DNA of 64,000 nucleotides from Heligmosomoides polygyrus polygyrus (lineage: Eukaryota; Nematoda; Chromadorea; Rhabditida; Heligmosomidae): positions 47,107,139-47,171,138 of the forward strand of contig OX377204.1 of NCBI GenBank assembly GCA_947396885.1, given 5' to 3'. Positions 22,201 to 34,200 of the stretch are shown here, in pieces. The translations under genes were made by a program, and so were the position numbers. How positions within the stretch are numbered: position 1 is the first letter of the stretch; each line of letters starts with the position of its first letter. The notes under the pieces are model-generated. The model searched no databases. It saw only the letters and a list, made by a program, of their open reading frames with translations, and was not told where the DNA came from.

Positions 22201-25200
22201 TTGACTTTAGCGGCAGCACCGCATATCAATCGATCGATCTTATCGAGATCGGCACAAGAGTCCCTAGAAGCATCGGTGGCAGCGATGCATCATGTGCAGT
22301 CTAGGGGGACGGAGTTACCCCCGCTTCCCATTCCAACGTTTACAGGGAACGTATGGGAATGGCATAATTTCTGGGAGATCTTTGATAACAATATCAATTC
22401 CAAAAACCTTCCAGAATTGGTGAAATACAATTACCTACTGGATGCTCTCAAAGGAGAAGCCAGAGAGTCCATTATGAAATTCAGGGTAACTAGGGACAAC
22501 TACTCCAAAGCAATAGCCTGTCTCTTCAATAAATACAACAATAAGGAAAAGCTGGTGAACCATCTGGTAGAAAGGTTAGAGGCTTGCGCGCTGCGAAGCC
22601 CCTCAATAAAGGACCAGCGCTCGCTGTTGGAGCAGCTTCAGGCTATTACCACTCAGCTAGAGGATGAGGGTGAAGGTGTCAATAGCTCATGGCTAATCAA
22701 GAAAGTGCTGGCTAAGTTTCCAGATGCCACTAAGCGCAAGGTTATCAATAAAAGGCAAGGGCTTTCTGCGGACACGCCCTTCGGGATGGCCCACCTCTTT
22801 CAATTCATAGACGAAACTCTGTTGTCAGAGGAGATGTTCCATCTATTCAGGGACAAGAGTCCTCCTTCGTTTAAGAGGCCCAATCCTCAAGGAAAAACAG
22901 GACCCAATCAGCCAAAAACACGGATGTGCATGTATTGCAGAGGGAATCACTTCTCTAACTATTGCACAAGGTATGTTACAGCTCAAGATAGGTTAATATA
23001 CCTACGCCAGAATAAGCTGTGTCTTAATGCGCCTCATCTGGTCATGCCTCGACCCAATGCAAGGGTCGTCTTTGCTTCAACTGCAATGGACCACATCACA
23101 CTTCATGTTGTTTCAAACAGAGACAACAGGGACCATCTCCAGCACCAAGAAATGGGAGCCCATCTCAAAACAATACAGGTTCTTCCAATAAAAGGGGTTC
23201 AAAAGGAAAGCGCAGTAAAACTCCGCCCAACAATATTCGCTCGAATGCGATAATTGCTCAAGAAGACGAAAAGGAAGAGACCACTCAAGAAACGCCTCCT
23301 GTTTCAATACAAGGAGTATTCAGTGCACAGAGCTCCCATCACCCTTGTTTGCCTACAGGAGAAGCGACGGTGCTGGACCCCAATACAAAGACACTCATGA
23401 AAGTCGATGTTCTTTTCGATACAGGAGCCGAAATGTCATTTATAGACAGTGCACTTGCTGCCAAACTCTGCCTGCCCATCCTTGAAGAAAGGCACATCAG
23501 ATTGAATACCTCTGGCACAAAAGAAGCTATCGAAATCAAGTGTCAGAAAGTGCGAATGGAAGTGTGGGATGAAGAAGGAACTCCACATTTTCTGGATTTG
23601 CTCACGCACAATATTCTCACCCATGCGTTTACGCCCCCGTCGCTATCGATTGAAGACCAGAAATTCATGGATACGCTCAATTTACCTGTGGGTCCTCGAC
23701 GAAGTAAACAAAGCATTCAACCGTATGTGCTTCTAGGGTGTGACTTGTTGTGGTCTTTGTACGAAAGGACACACCTCCATTTCAAGTGCCTTTGGGATTG
23801 CATCTTCTGCCGACCAAGTTTAGTCACTTTATCTGTGGCAGACCCAAGGAGAAAGATGAAGAGGCTTCAGAGAAAATTTTCGCTAACGAATCACTCTCGA
23901 AACGAACAATTCAATGTTTCCAAGGAGGAGTGCAATTACAGACGGCAGGAAGAATCCCGTATGAAATATGCGCAGATCAATACTGCATAACACTCGACAC
24001 CCCACAGACTAACGAGAGTCTTACTTTCCCTCCCGAAGTAGTTCTGCACGATCATCGAGTGCAATGGAAGTTCTTCGAGAACCAAACTGTTCAGACAATC
24101 GAGACAATATGCCCGGCAGCACCATTCTGCCAATCAGTAAAATGCACGTTTTGTAGTGCAAATATCCTAAATCCGGAGTGCTGGCCGGTTAGCGCTATAC
24201 TCACCTTGACGACGTTACTTTACTTCATAATTACAGGATGCTATGTCTTCCTGTATGTACCGGTCGTCATCGGTCAGCCGATTAGAATAATCGCAAGCAT
24301 ATGCTGGAATGTGCTATGCTTCCTCCTCAGAAAAATTAGAAGCCAATTCAAGAGGATAGTGTTGAAGGAACTGATTTTCAATAGTTTCAATAACATCGAT
24401 GACGAGGCTGCGATAACCCTGCAACGTATAGAGAAGCACCTAGAAAAAAATTGCTGAGGGCGGTGCGGCTGCACCGCAGCCAAAACGAAAACACAGTGAG
24501 GACAAGTCGGACAACAGTCCTAAGGTGCAGATGTTGTCTGACGATGATTACATGGACGACCTAATCAAGGAGTGCTCAGGAGATGATCACAGCCTGCCTC
24601 GGACCAATGCAAGGGAAGCTGCGCATTCGCGATGTCGAAAGTATAGCAGCCGAGAAAGACGCTATTCCGCTTCTTTTTCCCGCAACGATGTCTGTCACAC
24701 CAAAATCAGCGACAAATCGCGTTCTCCGCCACGCAAGTACGACAGTCGGACCAAGGTTAGAGGTTACTCGTCTTCTCCATCTCGTATGTACGACCATCAA
24801 ACTAAAATCAGAGACGAATCGCCCACTCTGCCTCGTAAGCACGACCGTCAGACGCGTAACGAAGACTCCTCGCAAGAGAGCCGACAAAGACAACTTCGAA
24901 GAGACCTCGACGACCTACAACGGATACTTCGCTTACTTCCAACCAGCAAAATCGGCGAGTGCTCAAGAGGAGTTAGCGACCGCATTGTATGTACATTGTG
25001 CGAGGCGCAGGGTGCTCACTATTCCGACTCCTGTCCCGTGCACACCAATGGAGACGAACGCTGTGACCTCATAATGCGTGACGGAAGATGTCAATGTTGC
25101 CTAGAGATGTGTGCCGACCGTGGGGAGTGTAAAAGGAAAAGCAATCCATGCTGGTACTGCTGTATCGTAAGGACGACAACTCTGCTCTTCCTGATTCCTT

Positions 25201-28200
25201 ACGATAAAGGGCATCATCCGTTCCATGCCTAACTCAAAGGACCGCATTCGAAATGCGATCGATGATGTGTGCAGCAGCCTCGAAAGATCTTCGTGTCCAT
25301 AGTCGCGGGCGGGAGTGTAGCTATCGTTACAATGTAGATAGAGGTTTCTCTTTTCATTTATTCTACTTCTGATATAGTTCAATCGATATTAACTTCTCAG
25401 ATTCCATATCTGCTGGCTGATCTTGAATATTACAGCGGAGGCCTGCATTCCACAGCGCAACCGCCGTCGCCGCTCACCGTATAAAAGGGGCTCAGATGCT
25501 CGAGGAGAGGACTCTCGTCTCGCGTCTCAATACTTTGGGCTCTCTCGACTCGCGGTCTCGAGGTCTCACGGAGTCGCGCGCACCTCTTCCGCGACTCACG
25601 CATTCGGAACGCAAGGACTTCGTCGCGCCGTGCTCAATACCAACCCTCAATATCGCCTACGACCCGCCCCTCAATACCGGACGACGACGGCTGTTTGGTA
25701 GTAGATTACGTATACTATTTTGTGGATAATAAATATTATTAATATTGCCTTCTTCAAGACCGTCCCAATATCCGCGTGGCGATACAATAAAGGCGAGCAG
25801 CGGTCCAATACTCATAGAAGAGGAGCAATATATGTAGTAACAAGATTGTAACAGGCATTCAGCCCATGCACAATCAATCGGGTCTGAAGTGCAAGTTTTA
25901 GGACGGGAGCATGGCGCCATCTTGACTATTTGCACGCCACAGTAATCTCGTTACACTGCGCTTTCATGTGAGTCTCTAAAATCTTCAAACGCTTCACTAG
26001 CACCAATGTTAGAACCTTTCACATAGTACCTGCATTTTTTAGAATTCCCTTCATTTTTCGCTAGCCAAAGCGTTTTTTTTTAATTTTTATCTCTAAAAGA
26101 AGCGCAAATCAATCGAAACGGCCACTTTGTGAAGAATTTATAACATGTATTCGAAACAGAATCAATCGAGTGTAAAATGCGAAATTACAGACGAGTGCAT
26201 GGCGCGTTCCACGTCGCTCATATGAAGGAAAATTTCTATTTTCTTAAGCATTCATATGAGCTCTTAACTTCTTCAGTACCTTTAGTGCGAGCAAAGTTAT
26301 CAGCTTTCAAAAAGTCAATACATTTTTTGAGACACCCTGTAGTTTGTACCTTGTAGTTTGGTGGTACCGTGGAGGTCGTTGTGGAAGCTGGTATGCCGGC
26401 TGGGATAGACGACAATGTGCGGCCGAGAGTGTCACTTGGCACTTGGCATGTCGAAGAGATGTAGTGGCATCACGGCGACAGATGCCTTCCATTGTGGTCG
26501 AGGGGGCATGACGAGGTGCACTCATCATTCGTGTACGCCCCATAAAGCACGCTACCTTGACGGCTCACTATTTACCCTGTAGTCCATGGTCAGGCTGGTC
26601 GAAGAGCACATTCCTAATCAATCCCGCTCATGCTGAAGCCTCTTGTGCGAGCTCCACTATGGCGATTGAATGGCTTTCCAATGTTTTCGTTCCGACTCCT
26701 TCGGCTGTTGGTAAAGGCTGAGAGCAAAGGTTAAAAACACGGATGCGTCTTTGTGTAGCAAAATCAGAGCTACCAGCTAGAGGTTGGAGACTGCTCTGTC
26801 ACATGTGCTACCTGGTTCACACTTACACAAACAATTGTGCTGGAGTCAGACATTGTATGTTGCAGATCACATGCTTGATATCAACAAGCGATTTCTTATT
26901 CACTGCAGGGAAAGCGCGTGAACTGTTCCTCTCCCAACCTCCCATGGTCGAAATGGATTCGCCGGTTAAGATATGTGGGGATACTCATGGACAATACCCT
27001 GATCTTTTGAGGCTCTTCAATAAGGTATTGTCTATCATTTTATGCACAAATTCCTTTGTTCTTAAGAAAGTTGTAAAAATGCCTTTTTGATATCATTTTT
27101 ATAGTTTTTTTTTTGCTGACGAATTGTCTACGATTTAGGGCGGATTTCCTCCTTTATCCAACTACTTGTTTTTGGGCGACTATGTAGACAGAGGGAAGCA
27201 GAACCTCGAGGTGATTCTTCTGGTCCTCGCATATAAGGTTGGTCCCTCAGCAGGTTTAGATGACGTCGGCCTTCTGGAGCCTCAAATCGCGACTGTTGAC
27301 TGGATGTAACATGAACTGCTGTTTGAGCGTTTAATCGAACCGAATTGAACTACGGTGATGTTTTAAGCTGAAGTTTCCGAAGAACTTCTTTATTCTGCGA
27401 GGAAACCACGAGTGCGCAAATGTTAACCGGACGTACGGTTTCTACGATGAATGTATGAGGCGATATCAAAGCCAACGAATGTGGCAGCTATTTCAGGTAA
27501 ACTCCCTTAACTGCTCCCCAACTCAAACACCCATAAAAAATTGGATGTGCTATGTTCCGTCAGTTATTTAGTGTCTCTCTTTGCGAAATCCCAAAACCAC
27601 TGTATGGCAGTTGTTTACTCAACCAACTGGTCAATAAAACACTTAGAGTTAGTTGTCTAAAAACTATATATTGGAGATCATGATCTTCACTTAAAATGGG
27701 TTCCGTGCAAAATTCTTTGCACAAGAATTGGTTCATAGAGAAAAAGGGTAGAAAGGTCGTTATAAAACGTTGAGTAAGCTTGTAGGACAGAAGGCACATT
27801 CTGGAGGGTTTAGAGTGGTCGCGAAGCTCTCACCGTTCTATCTAGCCTTGAGGGAAGGTTATCGTTCTAGTTCAATCACAAATGCGCGAAACTATTCTGC
27901 TTGCCATGTTCGCGGATTACCCTAGCTTGTCATCAATATATTTCGTTGCTTGATGAGCTGGTCCTGCAAATTTCATTTAGAGCAGACTAATTTGCAAGTG
28001 CTTGTGTCTTGCAGGACGTGTTCTGCGTGATGCCGCTCACAGCTCTCGTCGGAGATAAAATCCTGTGCATGCACGGTGGTTTATCCCCTCATCTCGAATC
28101 GCTTGACCAGTTGAGGAACATACAAAGGTAGGACACGCTAACTTTTTCTGTTCCTTAAAACGTACAGTGCGTTTCAAATGTATGTATCCGCCTCATAACT

Positions 28201-31200
28201 TGCCCATATTTCGTTTTGTGTTCATTATTGCAGGCCCGCACTAATTCCGTTAGATTCCTCGCAGTCGAAAATAGGTAGGCACTCACTTTCATAAAAATTG
28301 TTCGCCTCACACGAGAATCGGACTTCCTTGAAAAAATTGGGTGTTCGGGTATTTCAAAAGCATGTGTCCACTTACGGAAAACATTTTTTCATTAAATTGG
28401 AAAGTCGATCGGACCACCATTACTTCTTATAACATCATACGTCCTATTATGTATGCCGTTCACAAGGTTCTGTATGATTTATTCGATAGTGTCCCAAGCA
28501 AACAAAATCGCCGCCACGTCATTCGGCACCTTTGGAATCGGTTCATTAGTGACATGGCCGACATCTGCAGCAGCGGAAAGCTGAAGCTTAGTCTTCCGTC
28601 GTGAATTCGATTCGTGAAAAATCGCTGTAGTCCATGTGCCCAGGTCGACCAAAGCTTCACTATCACAACCTTCAGATAGCAGACCAGCCTCTCTCTCGAC
28701 GGACAACATGTGGAGATTCTTAGTTCAACGAGCCTATGCGAATAACCGACGGATCAGCGACTGGTGGCAATTTTGACTCTAGGGACACCAGCAAAAACAA
28801 ATGATCCAGAACCTTGTCAACACCATGCGTACCCGGATGTATGATGTTATAAGAAACAATGGTGGTCCGATCGACTTTGGAATTTAGTAAAAAGTTTGTT
28901 TTTCACAAATGAATACATGCTTTTGAAACACCAATTTTCAACCAATTTTCTTCAAAAAAGTGTGATTCTCGTGCGATACGAAAAGAATTACTGAAAGTGA
29001 GTGGTTACCTATTTTCGACTACGAGGAATCTAGTGAAGTTCGGGCTTGCAGAAATGAACGCGAAACGAGATATGATCAAATTTATGAGGTCGATATATAC
29101 TTTCGAAACGCACTGTATACTCTTGAGATGTGGACAAGTGGGTCTACCGTCTCGCGGTATTCTGAAGCCTCACATTGAATAAAAGATCTCGAAGGAGTTT
29201 TGAATAAAGAACGCAGACCCACTTCTTTGATAGTATGAAATATTTGGCAGGTGACGCAGCTGTCACACCACATTTGCAGTTGCCGTTCAATCGTTGTGCA
29301 AAATCTCCGAACGAGGATTAAAATACCTAGTATTCCATAACTTTGAAGCCCCATATGTGCTAATATGTGCGAGAAGGCGTTACTCCTGTTCAGCAGTGTA
29401 GCGAAATCACGATCAGAAGTCATGATTACTCACTACCTTTGTTTTAGGGACATAAGTTGGTACTGAGGCACTTGTTCCACAGTTCTTTATTGAGCTAACT
29501 CAGCTGGGAGATATACTCATTCTCGCTGAAAAAAACTTTCATTACTTTTTCCTTAAACCGTCATGGGTGGGCGTCATCAACGTCTACGCGGGCACAATAA
29601 CACAGCTTGATGTTAGATGTACGATCCCATAATACCCATAATATAGTGAGCTCGCCATTTTTCGTTTTCACAACACCTTTATTGCTCAGTTGAGTTCGCA
29701 TCTCACGCAAAGATATTTTTGCGTTATAGGCCGACGGAAGCTATCGGGCAAACATTGGAAATGGACCTACTCTGGGCTGATCCTGTCATTGGACTTAATG
29801 GATTCCAGGTATCACTTTAAATCAGCTCTCAAACCAGGCTGTCTTGTAGCTGTCCGCCCATTTTTTAGTTAAACTGGAAATTTTCCAACTACTGTCATTC
29901 TCCACGAATCTCCCTTCTGCTAGTTCCTAGACTAATACACAAGCTAAAAATTGGTAGTAAGTTAGGAATTTCCACGGATCTCCCTCGATAGAGAGCCTTC
30001 GGGCTCTCTTGTTGAGAGGGATCTCGGGTCGCTTGTCGCAGGGCCAAGTGGCGCGTTCCAGGATGGTGGATAGGGGAACGAAAACGCGAACCAAATGCGA
30101 CCGTGTACTGCCCAGAGACGTAGGTGGGATGCAGAGGATGGACTCCTTGCTCCTGTTGTGTCAAGTTGACGCGTTCCTTGTGCGTGGGAGCGGCATGTTC
30201 ATGCACAGTGTGCGTGGATGTGACCGTGACTGTGTGGATGGTAACTATGTCGTCTCGGCCAAAAGCTTGCACTCAGTAGACTGGGAGTACATGTAAGGCG
30301 ATTCGAGGCCGCCTTAAGTCTCGCCCCGTCCCTTCGGGCAGTCTGGCTGGCCGCCCGGAGTTCTTCGCCCGCACGACAGAGCCCGACTAGCTACCCGTGT
30401 GTACTCCAGTCAAACACAGCAGCACTAAAGGGCCTCATTCCCTTGACCCCGAAAGAGCCCCCATTTCTGCAGCTGTGAGAAGGACGAGTACGGAGAGGCT
30501 GCTAAAATCTCAGGGCCTAGCTAGGCTGCGCAAATTGAGAAGGACTAGGATGACGATCTGTACTTACGACGCCCGCACGCTTGCATCGGAAGCATCCGTC
30601 GAGGACCTGATGATGCAACCCAGGAAGATCAAGTATGACGTCATCGGACTGACCGAGACGAGAAGACACCACCCCCTACACGCTGTCTACGACTCCGGAG
30701 AAGAATTGTTCCTCGGAACATGCGACAGCAGGGGACTAGGCGGCATTGGTGGCCTCGTCAACACGCAGTTCGCCATGAACATCGATTCGTACGAGTCTCT
30801 GACAAGCCGAATCGGACGTCTGCGACTGAAGCAATGTGGGTCAGTGCCAGCTTACGTCCACCTGCCCCCACGACATCTTCCGCAGGATGGATACGTCGTT
30901 CCCTCCGTTCTCACCAGGGAAGGGTTTCGACCTCCCATGGAACTTCAAGTTCATACCAGGATCATTAGAAAGAGCTCGGAATGCTGATTACGAATTGAGT
31001 GTCAAAATTGCAAAAAGAAACTCCTGAGCGAGTTATGGCCCGCCGAAATCGGGGTCCTCACCACAGGCTGGCTGTACGACGCACCGGGCGCGAGAATGGT
31101 GAATCATCGGGGCTTCGTAAGAAGGTCGCACCAACTACGGCGGTGGCGCAGGGGTAGTGCTCACGCTCATCGTGTGCAACGTCGTTGGTTCGGTTCCCGT

Positions 31201-34200
31201 TGCTGCCCACTTTTGCAAATCATAATTTATCTTCGAAATGACCTTTTGTTTTGAATTATGACACGTGTCTGATTAAATAGACGGAAAAACTACCATATAC
31301 GTTTGTAAAAATGCTTTAAGGCAAAAAATTGTTATGGTGACATTTATATGGCATCCCAAATTCAACGAGAAGAATGGACTCCACCTTTGTTGGTGAAAAA
31401 GACATAGTGAGTGAAGAGAAAGCAGTAGATCAACGATATTTTCTTCTTCCTCATCATACATTCTACTCACCTTTTTACTTCACACATTTTTTTGCTTTGT
31501 TCCACGTATGCCAAGGTTGCTAGAAACACCTCTAGTTATTCAGTATATAATTTGGACTCTATTTGTGCAAAATAGTGAATAAAGATGTCACCATAACAAT
31601 TTTTTACTTTAAAGCATTTTTACAAACGTGTATGGTAGTTTTCCCGGCTAATTAATCAGACACGTGTCATTATTTAGAACAAAGGTCATTCCAAAGATAA
31701 ATTGTTATTTGCAAAAAGGTTAGCAGCAACGGGAACCGAACCAACTATGTCGCACACGATGAGCGTGAGCACTACCCCTGCGCCACCGCCGTAGCTGGCG
31801 GGGGCAGCCTACGGAGCCTCGATGACTCACCACTCTCGCGCCCGGTGCGTCGTACAGCCAGCCTGTGGTGAGGCCCCCGATTTCGGCAGGCCATAACTCG
31901 CTCAGGAGTTTCATTTTGCAAATTTGACACCCTTATTCGTAGTCAGCATCCCGAGCCCTTTCTAATGATCCAGGTCTCAACTTGAAGTTCCATGGGAGGT
32001 CGAAACCCTTTCCTAGTCAGTTCCGAAATCCGACGCGCCATCTCGTCGGTGAAGAAAAGTGCAGCACCCGGTCCTGACAGGATCAGACCGGAACAGCTGA
32101 AGAACCTTCCGCCAGCGCTCATCAACACCCTGGCGCGGCTCTTCACACGCTACCATTCGGAGTGCAAGGTTCCATCTCAGTGGAAGACCTGTAAGACCTG
32201 CACAAGAAGGGAGACGTGCACGACATTGACAACTATGCCTGCTGTCTGTAGTCTACAAAGTGTTTGAGTGATCCTAAATAGGATCAGCAGAACGCTGGAC
32301 GAAGGACAACCATGCGAACAAGAAGGATTTCGGAGAGGATTCAGCACGATCGACCACAAACACACCATTACGAAGCTCGTGAAGTGTCGCGAGAGTACAA
32401 GCTGCCGCTGTGCCTTACGTTCATCGACCTGAAGAAGTCATTCGACTCCGTCGAAACTAAAGCGGTCCTCGAAGCCCTGCTCACTCAGAGTGTTCCTACT
32501 CAGTACATTAGAGTACTTAGAGAGCTGTACAGTGGATTCACGACCAAGATTTCTCCATTCTACAACGACGTCGTCATCGACTTAAAAAGAGAGGTTCGGC
32601 AAGGGATACCATATCCCCGAAGCTCTTCAGCGCCACCCTCGAAAACGTCATGCGCGAGTTAGAATGGGATGACATGGGAGTGAAGGTCGACGGCCTGCAG
32701 CTGCACAGTCTGCGCTTCGCTGACAACATCGTGCTCACAACACCGAGTATCAGTCAGGCGGAGCGAATGCTGGCCGACTTCGATCGTATATGTGGGAACG
32801 TTGGACTGCAGCTGAATCTTACGAAGACGATGTTAATGAGGAACGGACAGGCTTCTGATGCCCCATTCTAGCTCAACGGAACGAACCTCTCCGAATGCTC
32901 CAGCTACGTCTATCTGGGTGGCGAAGTCAATATGGCCAACGACCTAGCGCCGGAGCTGAGCAGGAGGAAACGAGCGGCTTTCAAGAACGTCGAAGAAGTC
33001 GCGAAGAATGTCCGGCTCCGTGCCCACCTATTCAACTCCACTGTTTTTCCTGCCCTAACATACGCCTCAAAGACCTGGACTATACGAAAGCAGGATAAAC
33101 ACGCGATCAGCGTCGCGCAGGGTGGAATCGAGAGGACGATGCTCGGAGTGACACGACTCACGCAATTGAGAGAAGGCCTCCGGAGTTCCGAGCTTCGCCC
33201 ACGTTCGAAGATCAGAGACGCTATCGCATGGCCTAAGTCGTCGAAAATTAGGTGGGCCGGCAACGTAATGCGACTCGCAGGCACCCGCTGGACGAGAACC
33301 ATCACCGAATGGATTCCGCAAGATGTCAAGAGAACCCCAGGACGCTCACCAACGCGTTGGTCGGACTTCTTCGTGAAAGCCCTGAACGATCAATATGACG
33401 CTCTTCGTGTCGCTCGAGCGAGGGGGATCCATTGGTGCACTCTGGTACGCAATAGGAATAACGGAGATGCTGCTGGCGCCCGCTCGAGCAAGTCGATGGT
33501 TAACGGGACGGCAGGTGATACAGCTTATACTCCCATTTTCTCCAAAAAAAAAACAGCACTTCTAGAAAATTTTCGATTTAACTTATTCTGGCTATTGAAG
33601 CTCAATTTCTACGGGTAATTCCCGCATCTCTCGTGCTATTTAATTTCCGATAACTACTATGTCGTGGTACCACGCGTACATTTTGCAGTTTTAGATTATA
33701 GTACACATAAGTGAACACGAAACGATGAGGCGAACAGCAGAGCGCTGAAACATGCTGAAGACCTCGTCGCTCTGCTCCTTTCCTTGTATGCATCAGTCGA
33801 CCAGGGCGCGGCTACAATTGACAAAGATGGGAAGACGGCGACGCTTTCTCTCGACGGATGACGTGTCGTGGCAGGCTTGTCAGGCACATTCACGCAGTGT
33901 TGCCCACCATAATTCAGGCACACATCTGTAATTGATCCAAACAGTAGGCGGAGGTTACACCGCTAAGCTTCCCTGGCAAAAACATGGAGATTTCTGTGTT
34001 AAGGTTCGAGCACACTTCGCTGCATTTCCTGCGGCAGCAATGATAAGGGATATCATCGAGCTGCTGCCTCTGATATCCTGTATCATTGCTGCCGCAGCAA
34101 AGGCAGCGAAGTGTGCTCGAGCCTTTACGTGATCTAGCACAATCCTCCTTCAGAAAACCTGTTTTTTCCATAGCATTAAACTCCTTGAGAGAATATAGTC

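Larger units (their letters stand above)
21082..25835 (+). mobile_element. BEL/Pao LTR retrotransposon BEL-1, internally deleted
   Basis: Two 515-bp LTRs (21087-21601 and 25316-25830) flank the element, and TATGT duplicates at 21082-21086 and 25831-25835. Internal order: primer binding site, gag with zinc knuckles, aspartic protease, a short protease-RT linker, then directly the C-terminal part of an Env-like glycoprotein and a 3' accessory ORF. RT, RNase H and integrase are absent. The copy can only move if enzymes are supplied in trans. Confidence 0.85.
20592..26341. mobile_element. palindromic Tc1/mariner-like element, split by BEL-1
   Basis: The left end GGGTGTCTCAAAAAATGTAT (20594 on) is matched in inverse by the right end, ATACATTTTTTGAGACACCC (to about 26337). 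Homology continues for several hundred bases on both arms, for example AATACAGGTACTG near 20862 against its inverse near 26030. TA flanks both ends. Removing the BEL element leaves about 1 kb that is nearly all inverted repeat, so it is a non-autonomous foldback. It lies in PP1 intron 1. Confidence 0.7.
30916..32014. mobile_element. long palindromic DNA element inserted in RTE-C
   Basis: The left arm 30916-31345 and right arm about 31585-32014 are inverse copies. Outer ends are AGGGAAGGGTTTCGACC and GGTCGAAACCCTTTCCT. Host protein motifs resume on the right with [12 protein letters not shown] directly after the element, so it split the RTE. The centre (31346-31584) has no gene. Each arm contains a tRNA-like segment. 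No clear target duplication was found. Confidence 0.75.
29960..33540 (+). mobile_element. RTE-type LINE (second family, RTE-C) in PP1 intron 6
   Basis: A leader with a UUCG-capped hairpin (about 29983-30026) is followed by the endonuclease (30550-30915). A palindromic insertion (30916-32014) comes next, then RT and C-terminal domain (32020-33530). It is a different family from RTE-A. The connector between endonuclease and RT is deleted: the frame passes from [12 protein letters not shown] straight to [14 protein letters not shown]. The catalytic box reads F-A-D-N. The exact 5' end is uncertain. Confidence 0.8.

Noticed and set aside
28234..28274. Apparent extra PP1 exon with TTGCAG acceptor, phase-compatible RP... 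start and GTAGGC donor
   Set aside because: It lies inside the terminal arm of the palindromic Tc1-like element, has an inverse copy near 29000-29060, and would shift the frame. The exon at 29730-29808 ([18 protein letters not shown]) fits PP1 and keeps phase.
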